Below are positions 25,291-33,732 of a DNA stretch of 35,798 nucleotides, piece by piece. The stretch's first letter is position 1. Every line of letters starts with the position of its first letter. The position numbers and the translations under genes were made by a program. Under the pieces are notes generated by a model. The model saw only the letters and a list, made by a program, of their open reading frames with translations. It was not told the origin of the DNA and ran no database searches. The DNA comes from Candidatus Binataceae bacterium (GTDB taxonomy: Bacteria > Desulfobacterota > Binatia > Binatales > Binataceae). The stretch covers positions 1 through 35,798 of the forward strand of contig DATJMX010000074.1 of assembly GCA_035508495.1 (NCBI GenBank). Direction: 5' to 3'.

Positions 25291-25308
25291 ATTGACAATC
25301 TTGTCAAT
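25291..25308. promoter_or_regulatory. Perfect 18-base palindrome between divergent genes
   Basis: ATTGACAATCTTGTCAAT is an exact palindrome (8-base arms, 2-base centre). It lies 107 bases from the Rieske alpha start and 18 bases before the SMP-30 start. It contains TTGACA, so it may overlap the -35 element of the rightward promoter. Its form fits a dimeric repressor operator (TetR, MarR or GntR type). No matching regulator gene is adjacent. Confidence 0.7.
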
Positions 25309-25326
25309 TCGCCGCTAGTTGGCTTC

Positions 25327-26160
25327 ATGAACAAGCGCATCACGACGACTCTCGCGAGCGGCTTCCTGTTCCTGGAAGGGCCCCGCTGGCATGGCGGTGA
25401 ACTCTGGATGGCCGAGATCGGCGCGGGCGATGTCGTCGCGATTACGGCCGACGGCCAGCGCCGGACGATCGCGAAAGTTCCCGGCACCCCGTCGGGCATC
25501 GGCTTTCTTCCCGACGGCACTCCGCTCGTCGTCTCCGTGCGCGATCGCAAGCTGATGCGAATCAAAGGCAACACGCTGGAAGTGCATGCGGATCTCAGCG
25601 CAGTATCGCCGTTCCTCAACGACATGGTTGTCGACCGGCAGGGCCGCGCCTATGTCGGCAATTTCGGTTTCGATGTTTTGAAGGGCGAGCCTGCCAAGCC
25701 CGGTTCCGAAGTGCTGGTGCATCCCGACGGCCGAGTCGCCGTGGTCGCCAAGGATCTCAACGGGCCCAATGGCGCGGTCGTCACTAGCGATGGCCGCCTC
25801 GTTGTTGCGGAAAGCTTCGGCGGCCGTCTCAGCAGCTTTCCGATCAAGCAGGATGGCAGTCTTGGTGAGGCGACGAAGATTCCGCTCGAAGGATCGCCCG
25901 ACGGAATCTGTCTCGATGCCGGGGCCGGGATCTGGGTTGCGCTCTTCGACAAGAATCGCTTCGACCGTGTGCTGGACGGCAAAGTCGTCGAGACCGTCGA
26001 AACTCCCGGTCGTCATGCGATCGCCTGTCAGTTGGGAGGTGCTGACGGCCGGACGCTGTTCTGCCTGACTTACGAAGGCGCGCTCGAGGATATCGGCAAA
26101 GCGCCTTCGGCCCAGGTCGAGACCACTACCGTCGATGCGCCTGCGGCGGGCTCTCCGTAA
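25327..26160 (+). CDS. SMP-30/gluconolactonase family beta-propeller hydrolase
   Basis: A 277-residue six-bladed propeller of the SMP-30/LRE family, which holds a divalent metal and hydrolyses lactones. Probable metal ligands are Glu17 (FLEGPRW), Asn98 (FLNDMVVDRQGRAYVGN) and the aspartate of SPDGICLDAGAGIWVA. No Shine-Dalgarno sequence is visible; if the palindrome's TTGACA is a -35 box, the transcript may start at or near the ATG (leaderless). It is inserted between the alpha and beta genes of a Rieske oxygenase in the opposite direction and ends 3 bases from the beta gene's stop. It may open a lactone made in the same pathway. Confidence 0.88.
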   Translation: MNKRITTTLASGFLFLEGPRWHGGELWMAEIGAGDVVAITADGQRRTIAKVPGTPSGIGFLPDGTPLVVSVRDRKLMRIKGNTLEVHADLSAVSPFLNDMVVDRQGRAYVGNFGFDVLKGEPAKPGSEVLVHPDGRVAVVAKDLNGPNGAVVTSDGRLVVAESFGGRLSSFPIKQDGSLGEATKIPLEGSPDGICLDAGAGIWVALFDKNRFDRVLDGKVVETVETPGRHAIACQLGGADGRTLFCLTYEGALEDIGKAPSAQVETTTVDAPAAGSP

Positions 26161-26163
26161 GAT

Positions 26164-26628
26164 TCAGATCAGGAACGTCAGGTTGTCGATCACTTCGTCG
26201 CTGTTCACCAGCCTCACGGTTTTCGACGCGATCCTGAGCAGGCCGCCGACCTCGCGCAATTTGTGAATTGTGCGGCCGGCGAAGATGTTTTGCTTGCCGT
26301 GCCGCAGCTCCGCCAGCATGAAGTTCGAACGTACGACGATGTCGCCGGCTTCGTCCTCGATCTCGATATTCGAAATTACTCGGCGCATCCGCGACTTGGG
26401 TTGCTGCGAATGCGCGACCCCGCTCATCAGCCGCACGATGCGCGCCTCGAGGCGCGCGCGATCGTCATAGATGATCGACACCGACCGTCTGGGATCGATC
26501 TCCTCGGCGCCTGACGGAACCCAGTAGAGGCATTCGTCGGCCCACATCGCGAGCCATTCCTCGTAGCGGCTTTCATCGGCTAGCAAAGCTTCGTGGAAGA
26601 TGAGCTGCTCGATACGATCACGGTCCAT
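26164..26628 (-). CDS. Rieske oxygenase, small (beta) subunit
   Basis: A 154-residue protein of the NTF2/SnoaL-like fold used by aromatic dioxygenase beta subunits. Typical segments are IEQLIFHEALLADESRYEEWLAMW (in part: EALLADESRYEEWLAMW), YDDRARLEARIVRLMSG, and the C-terminal NIFAGRTIHKLREVGGLLRIASKTVRLVN (in part: RTIHKLR). Beta subunits are structural partners of the alpha3beta3 hexamer and may tune specificity. GAGGTGA lies about six bases before the ATG. The alpha gene on the same strand is 980 bases away rather than adjacent, as is usual. Confidence 0.9.
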   Translation of the reverse strand: MDRDRIEQLIFHEALLADESRYEEWLAMWADECLYWVPSGAEEIDPRRSVSIIYDDRARLEARIVRLMSGVAHSQQPKSRMRRVISNIEIEDEAGDIVVRSNFMLAELRHGKQNIFAGRTIHKLREVGGLLRIASKTVRLVNSDEVIDNLTFLI

Positions 26629-26761
26629 CGCGCGTCACCTCGTACGAAGGTCATACTCCAGAACTCGTCGGCGATGAATTGCAGCGCCCGCGAAAAACTT
26701 CTTCAATCTGATCTCAATTGCGGCGCGGTGACGGCGCTCGAAACGTTCGACGGAGAATGAC

Positions 26762-27508
26762 GTGTCCGGAATTCGCATGATCACGGTCGCTCAGATCGTC
26801 CCGCTATTGAGTCTCACGGGCGTGGTGCTCAACGCTTTGGGCGGCCTCTATCTCGCCTACGATCTGCTCGGGACCAAGCATGGGCCGTTGCGGCTCGTCT
26901 CGCGGCTTTTTACCTACTGCGCGATCTTCGGTCTCGGCTACGCGACGACGCTCGGTTTGTGGTTCGGCCTAACCGGCGCCTTCGTCCTGGGGCCAACGAT
27001 CGAATATCAACTCTGGCGGCGCTCGCGCGGAATCCCACCTTCGAATTCGGAATGGGCGGCGATGGCGGCGCTGCGCGGGTTCGCTTTCGGTGCCGCCGGA
27101 TGGCTCTCCGTCGGTCGCGATTTCGGAATCGTATTCGGAGTCCTGAGCGCGCTCGCGATGCATATCGCCTACGAGTTCGGCTTCGGGACCAACGCCTATC
27201 GCATCTACCAGCGTCCGCGTATCGAGCGCGCCAGTCTGTTAGGCGACCTGGTGCGAGGCGTGATGGTGGGGCTCGCCGGCGTAATCAGCGGTGCGGTAAC
27301 CGGCCGCTCGGAGGCGCTGCTCCACGGAATCCAAATCGGATTGGTGGTAGGTGTCTTGAACACGACGGTGACGGTCTTAAGCCCGTCGGTAGAATGGTGG
27401 GCGGATAACTTGCCGGATCGAGCGCTCGGCGGTTACGGCGCGTTCCTGGTTCTGATCGGATCCGCGCTGCAAACCGTGCAATACGTGACGCCGCTCGTCT
27501 CGCGCTGA
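26762..27508 (+). CDS. Multi-spanning membrane protein of unknown function
   Basis: A 248-residue protein with about six to seven hydrophobic segments, beginning with IVPLLSLTGVVLNALGGLYLAYDLL. The charged loops GTKHGPLRL and EYQLWRRSRGIPPSN separate them. A GTG start at 26762 is chosen because GGAGA lies five bases before it; an ATG at 26777 is the alternative. I do not recognise the family. It is upstream of a flavin monooxygenase gene on the same strand but separated by 150 bases containing a candidate operator, so co-transcription is uncertain. Confidence 0.75.
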   Translation: MSGIRMITVAQIVPLLSLTGVVLNALGGLYLAYDLLGTKHGPLRLVSRLFTYCAIFGLGYATTLGLWFGLTGAFVLGPTIEYQLWRRSRGIPPSNSEWAAMAALRGFAFGAAGWLSVGRDFGIVFGVLSALAMHIAYEFGFGTNAYRIYQRPRIERASLLGDLVRGVMVGLAGVISGAVTGRSEALLHGIQIGLVVGVLNTTVTVLSPSVEWWADNLPDRALGGYGAFLVLIGSALQTVQYVTPLVSR

Positions 27509-27601
27509 TGGTCTGGCTCGTCACGCCTCGGTGTTGGTCCTCGGCCGATTGATCAGGCCGTGATTCATCTTTGCGGTCAGACGCGAGCTGGCGTATGTTT
27601 G

Positions 27602-27630
27602 CCGAATAGTTGAGTTGTTAAACGATTCGG
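27602..27630. promoter_or_regulatory. Inverted repeat upstream of flavin monooxygenase gene
   Basis: CCGAATAGTT (27602-27611) and AACGATTCGG (27621-27630) are reverse complements at 9 of 10 positions, separated by 9 bases. The site lies 29 bases before the ATG at 27659 and just upstream of the AAGGAG ribosome-binding site. It could be an operator or a leader hairpin. Confidence 0.5.
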
Positions 27631-27658
27631 GACGCTTCCGCGCGGCCAAGGAGTAGCT

Positions 27659-28891
27659 ATGAAGTTCATGTTCTTCGTTCTGCCGACGTTGCCGGCCACT
27701 CTGACCGAGCGACGCCAACTGCGGCCGATCGCGATGCATCAGGAGCGCTGGGACGCGATGATCGAAGAGGTCGTCGAGCTGGCGCAGCTTGCCGAAGAGG
27801 TCGGCTTCGACGGCTTCTGTTTCCCTGAGCATCATCTGCACAGCGAAGGCGTCGAGATGGGCAGTCTGCCCGTGCTCACGCAGCACGTCATTCACAATAC
27901 CAAGCGCATGAAGGTCGGACCCATCGGCTACGTGCTGCCCGGATGGAATCCGCTCCGACTCGCGCTCGAAATCGCATGGCTCGATCAGTTGACCAAGGGC
28001 CGCACCTTCATCGGCTTTGCGCGCGGATATCAGAACCGCTGGCTCAGCCAGATGGCGCAGAAGATCCACGTGATGGCGACGGCGAGCGACAAGAGCGAGA
28101 CCGATCGCATCAACCGCGAGGCATTCGAGGAGGTCTTCCGCTTCCTCAAGCTCGCGTGGGGCGACGAACCGTTCCGCTTCAAGGGCAAGTATTATCAGTA
28201 TCCAACTCCGGAAGAGGGTACGCCGTGGCCCGCGCACGAATGGACGCGGCAATATGGCTTTCCGGGCGAGGTCGACGAGCTCGGCAGGATTCAAAAGATC
28301 AACGTCGTGCCCAAGCCCTATCAGCGGCCGCATCCGCAGTTGTTCCAGGCCTTCTCGGTCAGCGAAGAAACGATCAGGTGGTGTGCGCGCGAGAATATCA
28401 TTCCGACGGTCCTCCTGCCCCAGGCTCCCGTGGTGCGCAAATTCGCTGAGGCCTATCAGCAGGAAGCGGTGAAGGCTGGACGCAACCTGACGCTCGGCGA
28501 GAGCTTCGGCGTGCTGCACTGCGTCTACCTCGCCGACAGCAAGGAGCAGGCGTACAAGCTCGGCAACGACGGAATCTGCGGAATCGGCTTCAAGCAGTTC
28601 TTTCACCACTTCGGATTCTCGGAAGCATGGCGCCTGCCCGAGGACGAGGCCAAGTATCCGACCGGCAAGGTGATGCTGCCGGCGTCGGAGATTTCGATGG
28701 AGCGCCTCGAGCGCAGCGGCTTCGCCTTCTGCGGCACCGTCGATGACGTTCGTCGTGAGATGGACGCGGTGGCCGAGAACGTCCATCCGGAGTGGTTCGT
28801 GTGGCAGAGCGATCAGGGATTTCTGAAGAAGGACGTCGTCAAGCGCGAGCTGGAAATCTTCGGCAAGGAGATTCTGCCTCGCTACAAATAG
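27659..28891 (+). CDS. LLM-class flavin-dependent oxidoreductase (luciferase-like)
   Basis: A 410-residue TIM-barrel protein of the luciferase superfamily. Family features are VGFDGFCFPEHHLHSEG (48-64), the strand RMKVGPIGYVLPGWNPLRLALEIAWLDQLTKGR (in part: LALEIAWLDQLTKGR) and FIGFARGYQNRW. It shares the fold with the gene at 17501 but is clearly a different subgroup. The cofactor (FMN or F420) and substrate are not decidable. AAGGAG precedes the start with a good gap, and a palindrome lies further upstream. It is convergent with an alpha/beta hydrolase gene, 12 bases apart. Confidence 0.92.
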   Translation: MKFMFFVLPTLPATLTERRQLRPIAMHQERWDAMIEEVVELAQLAEEVGFDGFCFPEHHLHSEGVEMGSLPVLTQHVIHNTKRMKVGPIGYVLPGWNPLRLALEIAWLDQLTKGRTFIGFARGYQNRWLSQMAQKIHVMATASDKSETDRINREAFEEVFRFLKLAWGDEPFRFKGKYYQYPTPEEGTPWPAHEWTRQYGFPGEVDELGRIQKINVVPKPYQRPHPQLFQAFSVSEETIRWCARENIIPTVLLPQAPVVRKFAEAYQQEAVKAGRNLTLGESFGVLHCVYLADSKEQAYKLGNDGICGIGFKQFFHHFGFSEAWRLPEDEAKYPTGKVMLPASEISMERLERSGFAFCGTVDDVRREMDAVAENVHPEWFVWQSDQGFLKKDVVKRELEIFGKEILPRYK

Positions 28892-28903
28892 CCACGCGAC
28901 GGC

Positions 28904-29599
28904 CTACGCGCTGCTAACTCCGTTCATCGCCTCGCGGATGATGTCGACGACGAGGCCGGGCGCAGTGACTATTGGCGCATGATCGACAGGATGCGACCGC
29001 ACGCGCGCTCTCATCCGATCGGCCATGAAGCGCTGCGTGTCGTGAGCGATCATGCGATCGCCCTCCGCTATCAGGAACCAGGCCGGTCGATCTTTCCAGA
29101 GCGGACGATTCACACGCACTGAAATACACGCGGGCGAAAGCGGCCGTTGCACTGCGCGCAGCAGTGCCAGTTCTTCCGCCGAGGCGTTCTGCGCGAATGC
29201 TGCCGGAAATGCCTCGTCAGGCAGATAGATCAACCCATGCTTGTCAGGCGCCAGCTTCGGCGCCATCGGATGAGGCTTGATCCGATAGAAAACATCGGCC
29301 ACGGTCTCACCTTCGTCGGGCGCAAGGGCGGTGATGTAGACAAGAGCCTTTACCTTCTCACTGCGTGTCGCCGCGATCACCGCCCCGGCGTACGCGTGAG
29401 CCACGAGGACGATCGGTCCCGAGACTCGCTCGAGTGCGCGCTCAAGCGCGGCGGCATCGTCGGCAAAAGAAGTCAGCGGAATCGGCGCCGCGAGAACATT
29501 AACGCCGTCCGCAGCGAGCGGCGCGATTACTTTGGCCCAACTCGATCCGTCGGCCCAGGCGCCATGGACCAGCACAACATTCATGTTCTCACGCGACAT
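28904..29599 (-). CDS. Alpha/beta hydrolase-fold protein lacking the nucleophile serine
   Basis: A 231-residue protein of the EstC/methylesterase-like alpha/beta hydrolase group (VLVHGAWADGSSW at 9-21; a late SHPVDHAPIVTAPG). The nucleophile elbow, normally GHSYGG, reads AHAYAG (67-72), and the DNA at this point gives GCG (Ala) for residue 69. Without Ser at this place classical esterase catalysis is unlikely. It may be a lyase, a binding protein or a cofactor-free enzyme of the same fold. Similar HAYAG variants exist, I believe, in related proteins, so this looks like a clade feature and not an error. AAGGAGAG precedes the ATG. A second hydrolase gene lies 98 bases upstream. Confidence 0.85.
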   Translation of the reverse strand: MSRENMNVVLVHGAWADGSSWAKVIAPLAADGVNVLAAPIPLTSFADDAAALERALERVSGPIVLVAHAYAGAVIAATRSEKVKALVYITALAPDEGETVADVFYRIKPHPMAPKLAPDKHGLIYLPDEAFPAAFAQNASAEELALLRAVQRPLSPACISVRVNRPLWKDRPAWFLIAEGDRMIAHDTQRFMADRMRARVRSHPVDHAPIVTAPGLVVDIIREAMNGVSSA

Positions 29600-29697
29600 G
29601 AGCTCTCTCCTTGTGACGCTCGATCAACTGATTGGCGACATCATTGAGGTCGGCGCCGAACTCCAATTCGATTGGGACGCTCATCTGAGCCGCGCAG

Positions 29698-30552
29698 TTA
29701 CCGAACGAGAAACTCGCGGATAGCTGCTGCGATCTCGGCCGCGTGCGTCTCGAGCGCAAAGTGTCCCGTATCGAGGAAGCGCACGACTGCGCCAGGAATG
29801 TCGCGTTTGAACGCCTCGGCGCCCGGAGGCAGGAAGAACGGATCGTTCTTGCCCCAGATGGCAAGGAGCGGAGGTTTATGGTCACGGAAATACTTCTGAA
29901 AAGTCGGGTAAAGCGCGACGTTCGACTTGTAGTCACCGAAGAGATCGAGCTGCGGCTCATCGGCGCCCGGCCGCGCGAGGTAGAAACTGTCGAGTGAGTA
30001 TCCATCCGGCGAGACCTTCGTCGCATCGGGCACGCCGTGAGTATATTGCCAGACAGTCGTTTCAGGCTTCAGGAAAGCGCGGAGCGCATCGCGATTGGCC
30101 TGCGAGGCGTTCTCCCAATAGGCGCGGATCGGATTCCATCCTTCGCTCAGACCCTCGACGTACGCGTTGCCGTTCTGCGAGATAATCGCCGAGATGCGCT
30201 CCGGATGCTTCAGCGCAATCCGCAGCCCCGTGGGTGCGCCGTAGTCAAAGATATAGATCGCAAAGCGCGTCAGCCCTATCACCTCGGTGAAGCGATCAAT
30301 CGCATCCGCAATATTGTCGAAGTTATAGTTGAACGTTTCCCGGGAAGGCAGGCTCGACTGGCCGAAGCCGGGCAGGTCCGGCGCGACGAGGTGAAAGCGA
30401 TCGGCAAGAAGCGGAATCAGATCGCGGAACATGTGCCCAGCGGTTGGGAATCCATGCAAAAGCAGCAAGGTTGGCGCGTCGGGCCTACCGGCTTCGCGAT
30501 AGAAAATCTTGAGGCCGGCAACATCAACGGCGCGATAATTGATCGATTGCAT
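29698..30552 (-). CDS. Alpha/beta hydrolase, haloalkane dehalogenase/epoxide hydrolase-like
   Basis: A 284-residue protein. The oxyanion motif is LLHGFPTAGHMF (31-42), the nucleophile elbow YIFDYGAPTG carries Asp103 instead of Ser, as in epoxide hydrolases and haloalkane dehalogenases, and His264 (DTGHFALETH) is the probable base. An Asp nucleophile means a covalent alkyl-enzyme ester intermediate and attack on an epoxide or carbon-halogen bond. Which of the two is used is not decided by the visible residues. AGGAGA precedes the ATG with a good gap. It probably shares a transcript with the nucleophile-less hydrolase downstream. Confidence 0.88.
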   Translation of the reverse strand: MQSINYRAVDVAGLKIFYREAGRPDAPTLLLLHGFPTAGHMFRDLIPLLADRFHLVAPDLPGFGQSSLPSRETFNYNFDNIADAIDRFTEVIGLTRFAIYIFDYGAPTGLRIALKHPERISAIISQNGNAYVEGLSEGWNPIRAYWENASQANRDALRAFLKPETTVWQYTHGVPDATKVSPDGYSLDSFYLARPGADEPQLDLFGDYKSNVALYPTFQKYFRDHKPPLLAIWGKNDPFFLPPGAEAFKRDIPGAVVRFLDTGHFALETHAAEIAAAIREFLVR

Positions 30553-30812
30553 TGAAATCTCCTGTGACGATTTTCTCGGCGCGCAGCACAGCGCGACGCA
30601 AGGGTCACGCCATCGCCGCGAGGCGCGCGAGTCCGAACTTGATCGTTGTATGAAGTGCTATTCCGTCTTCGATTCTGACGAGCATTCGCAAATTCGCGAC
30701 GATTCCTAAGTCGATTGAAGAAGCGCAATCGCTGAATGGTCAATCAGATCGAGGCAACAGCAACGACATTGTGTTCGTCGTTTCGACCACTGAATTCAAA
30801 GTGGTTGGATGC

Positions 30813-31769
30813 CTAGACGTAGAGCAAGGTTACATCGGCCACGATCCACAGAAGGACCGTCAGCAGCAGTGGGCCGTCGCGAGCGACCAGCCGTGCAGGA
30901 TCGCCGCCTTCGTTGCGCGCGTCGACCAGGTAGAGGTAGCGGAGAATTCCGAATGCAACAAAGGGTACCGTCAAATATAGATAACGAGTTCCGAGCTTCG
31001 CTTCGACTTCGGCCGAGGCGGTGTAGATCATGTAGCTGATCAGCGTTGCGCCAGCGACGATCGCGAGCATCTGGTCGAGCAGGCGCACGCTGTACTGCCC
31101 GAGCACTCCACGATGCGCGCTTGCGCCGTCGCCCATCGCGATGAGTTCGTGCCGGCGCTTGGCGACCACAAGCAGCATCGCCAGCATGAAGGTCATGAAG
31201 ACCAGCCATGGCGATACTTCGGCACCGATCGCGACCGCACCTCCGAACGCGCGCAGCACGAACCCGGTCGCAACCGCGATCACGTCGAGTATCACGTACT
31301 GCTTCGCCCACAGCGAATATCCGAACTGAAGTGCGATGTAGAGCGCGGCGATCCCGAGGAAGCCGAACCCGAGCGCGACGCTCAAGAATGTTGCGATGGC
31401 GCCGAGTGCGAGCGCGAAGTAGGCGGCTTGCCTGACCGTAAGATCGCCGCGGGCCAGCGGGCGATCGTGCTTTTCCGGGTTGAGGCGATCGGCTTCTCGA
31501 TCTGAAATATCATTCAGGACATACGCGAAGCTCGACAAAGCGCAGAACGCCACGAACGCGACCACTGCCAAAGCTGCATCGCGCGGGTGGAACAGGCGAT
31601 GGCTGAAGACGAGCGCTGCCAGAACCAAACCGTTCTTGATCCACTGCCACGGACGCGCGAGCACGATCAGCGCGAGGCCTGTGCCGCATTTCGTAGCGCC
31701 TCCAAACGCGGCGGAGTCGACGACGGCAGAACTCGCGCGCGAGATAGTCGAGGTGCACTGCGCCGCCAT
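30813..31769 (-). CDS. UbiA-family prenyltransferase, decaprenyl-phosphate phosphoribosyltransferase-like
   Basis: A 318-residue membrane protein with about eight to nine helices. The first aspartate-rich motif is NDISDREAD (86-94, NDxxDxxxD) followed by NPEKHDRPLA, and the second region is YSLWAKQYVILDVIAVATGFVLRAFGG. These match the branch that transfers phosphoribose from PRPP to a polyprenyl phosphate (the DprE/arabinan pathway enzyme of mycobacteria), better than UbiA or MenA. The frame is open to 31835, but the ATG at 31769 is chosen: it lies six bases after the stop of the upstream membrane protein gene, so the two are likely coupled. The product would be a lipid-linked ribose-5-phosphate, later possibly converted to arabinose donor. 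Confidence 0.85.
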   Translation of the reverse strand: MAAQCTSTISRASSAVVDSAAFGGATKCGTGLALIVLARPWQWIKNGLVLAALVFSHRLFHPRDAALAVVAFVAFCALSSFAYVLNDISDREADRLNPEKHDRPLARGDLTVRQAAYFALALGAIATFLSVALGFGFLGIAALYIALQFGYSLWAKQYVILDVIAVATGFVLRAFGGAVAIGAEVSPWLVFMTFMLAMLLVVAKRRHELIAMGDGASAHRGVLGQYSVRLLDQMLAIVAGATLISYMIYTASAEVEAKLGTRYLYLTVPFVAFGILRYLYLVDARNEGGDPARLVARDGPLLLTVLLWIVADVTLLYV

Positions 31770-31774
31770 TTGAC

Positions 31775-33634
31775 TTAGAAAATCCCGCGCTGGGGATAGA
31801 ATCTGTCGGTGTGACCGACGACCGGTGGAGTCCACGGAACGTACGCGCCATCCTGCCAGGCCATCCAGCGCAGCGAAGGATCTTCGAGTGGTACCGGAAA
31901 CTGGTACAGCACCCGCTCGGGATCACCTTGTGCGTCCAGAGTTTCGACCACGACCGAGAGACCTGGCACTTCGAAATGCTGTCCCGCCGAAAAGCGATCA
32001 TTGGGACTACGCACATACCGACTGAATGCGGTCGGAAAGAATCCACCGACAAAATTAACTTCCAGCGACCGAGGCCCGACGCGCGTCACCTCCAAGGTGC
32101 CGCCCGTAGAAAGCGCGCGCAGGTGCCGCGGGATTGGAAGGTCCGCGAGCCGATGCAAGGCCCAAATCGCTGTGACGGTATAGATGTGGTCGGGGGGGTT
32201 AATCAGCACCAGGTCCTGCGAGGCGATTTGCGGATCGCCTGGCACGCTCGCCATCGCATGCTTCAGCCGGGTGTTGACTTCTTTCTGGTATGCGATCACG
32301 GCGATTCCGATCAGCGGAGCGGCGATCAAGTGAAGCAGCAGGAGGAGTGAAGTTGCGGCCCACGCAAAACCCTTCCAGATGCGTGAGACTGGCGCGCCGG
32401 AATAGCCAGCGAAGACGAACTGTGTCACTTGAGCGAGAAGTGCCATCGAACCCAACCCGACGAAACCTAGCAGGCGATTCTCCGGGCCCACGGCGCTAAT
32501 CGGGACCAACGACAGCAGCGCGCCGAGGGCCCAGAACCGCGCCACCCGATCGCGTAGAATCAGCGGGATAAAGAGCACCGTGACGATTGCGGCGATCGCG
32601 AAGCTGAACACGCTCAAGTGAATGAACGCCGAGGTGCCAGGCGCGTTGGCCATGCTCAGCTCGGCAGGCAGCGGCGACCATTGTCCCATCAGCAGGAATG
32701 CAGCCCGCTGGCAAAATAAACCGGCGAAGCGAAGCGGATTATGAAGCGGGTCGATGTAAAAGCCCGAACCTTGCGTACCGAAATTGCCCAGCTTGTAGAT
32801 CAATGCCCACGCGCCCAGCACTGCGCCATGAGGCAGGAGCCGCATGAGCCGCGCTCGAATTCCGTCTTCATCAACGGCCAGCGCATAAGCAAGCAGGTAC
32901 GCCACGGTAGCTAGGCCCATCTCGTAGGCCGATAGCGACAGCGCCAGCATCAGCACGCTCAGCCACCGAGTCGATGACTGGCCGTGCTTGCGCCAGCGAA
33001 CGAACGTCAGCACGCTCAAAAATCCAAAGCAGCAGGCAATCAAGGCGTTGCGGTTGGCCAGGTATCCAGCAGGCACGGCATGCGCGCCGTCGAGCGCATA
33101 CATCAGAGCCGCCAGCCCAGCTATCCAGGTCGGGCCCAGCAATTCACGGTAGAGAAGCGCGGCCACCAGGACCGCCGCGGCCAGCCAGAGCAGACTGTGC
33201 AGATGCATCAGGGCCGGATGATTCGGCCAGAGGCGATAGTCGAGCATCATGGTAAGCGTGCTGGCGTAACGCAGAAACACCTGGTGCAGATTCGGCGAAG
33301 CCCACCATGGCAGCGAGCCGAAATCCATCTGGCTCAAGATGTGCGCGCGATCGATGTATGGCTCGAAGGTCTGAATCGGCTTGGAGTCGCCGTAGCCGAG
33401 GAGCGTGACGCGCTGAAAATAATCGTCGAGCTGCCAACCGCCGGTTAACGTCGGCAGCATCGCGATGGCCGCGAGGATCGCGGCTGCGAGCGGCAGCCGG
33501 CGATGCGCGAGCAGCGTCCCGACGCCCGCCGCCACGCGCTTGCGCATCGGCGCGCGCGTCGAACGATCGCCAGCTCGCGGCGGGACGTCCTGGTCGAACG
33601 AAATCTTACCTGCCATTTGTGTTGACTTAGCCAT
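31775..33634 (-). CDS. Multi-spanning membrane protein, GT-C glycosyltransferase-like
   Basis: A 619-residue protein with roughly ten transmembrane helices in the first 470 residues and a soluble C-terminal domain of about 130 residues. After the first helix comes GGWQLDDYFQR, an acidic pair in the first outer loop as in GT-C glycosyltransferases that use polyprenyl-phosphate sugars. Assignment is by topology and this motif only. The start is uncertain: the ATG at 33634 is taken, with 33616 as alternative; neither has a clear ribosome-binding site, and the frame is open to 33844. It is followed by the phosphoribosyltransferase-like gene, which suggests it uses a pentose-lipid donor. It is divergent from a TetR regulator. 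Confidence 0.75.
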   Translation of the reverse strand: MAKSTQMAGKISFDQDVPPRAGDRSTRAPMRKRVAAGVGTLLAHRRLPLAAAILAAIAMLPTLTGGWQLDDYFQRVTLLGYGDSKPIQTFEPYIDRAHILSQMDFGSLPWWASPNLHQVFLRYASTLTMMLDYRLWPNHPALMHLHSLLWLAAAVLVAALLYRELLGPTWIAGLAALMYALDGAHAVPAGYLANRNALIACCFGFLSVLTFVRWRKHGQSSTRWLSVLMLALSLSAYEMGLATVAYLLAYALAVDEDGIRARLMRLLPHGAVLGAWALIYKLGNFGTQGSGFYIDPLHNPLRFAGLFCQRAAFLLMGQWSPLPAELSMANAPGTSAFIHLSVFSFAIAAIVTVLFIPLILRDRVARFWALGALLSLVPISAVGPENRLLGFVGLGSMALLAQVTQFVFAGYSGAPVSRIWKGFAWAATSLLLLLHLIAAPLIGIAVIAYQKEVNTRLKHAMASVPGDPQIASQDLVLINPPDHIYTVTAIWALHRLADLPIPRHLRALSTGGTLEVTRVGPRSLEVNFVGGFFPTAFSRYVRSPNDRFSAGQHFEVPGLSVVVETLDAQGDPERVLYQFPVPLEDPSLRWMAWQDGAYVPWTPPVVGHTDRFYPQRGIF

Positions 33635-33715
33635 AATATTTAAGTGAACTAAATATATATGATTAGCCCAAGTCAAGGCAGCAATAACGCTGCATCGCCG
33701 GACCGCCGCAAAGAG

Positions 33716-33732
33716 CTCCGCCTCAGGCGGAG
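33716..33732. repeat. Perfect hairpin in the divergent intergenic region
   Basis: CTCCGCC-TCA-GGCGGAG is an exact 7-base hairpin with a 3-base loop, located 39 bases before the TetR start. No T run follows. It could be an operator, a leader structure or a short palindromic repeat. Confidence 0.45.

Noticed and set aside
27521..28786. A 421-residue minus-strand ORF opposite the second luciferase-like gene
   Set aside because: Shadow of a recognised gene; the existence of several such long antisense ORFs reflects high GC and codon bias.
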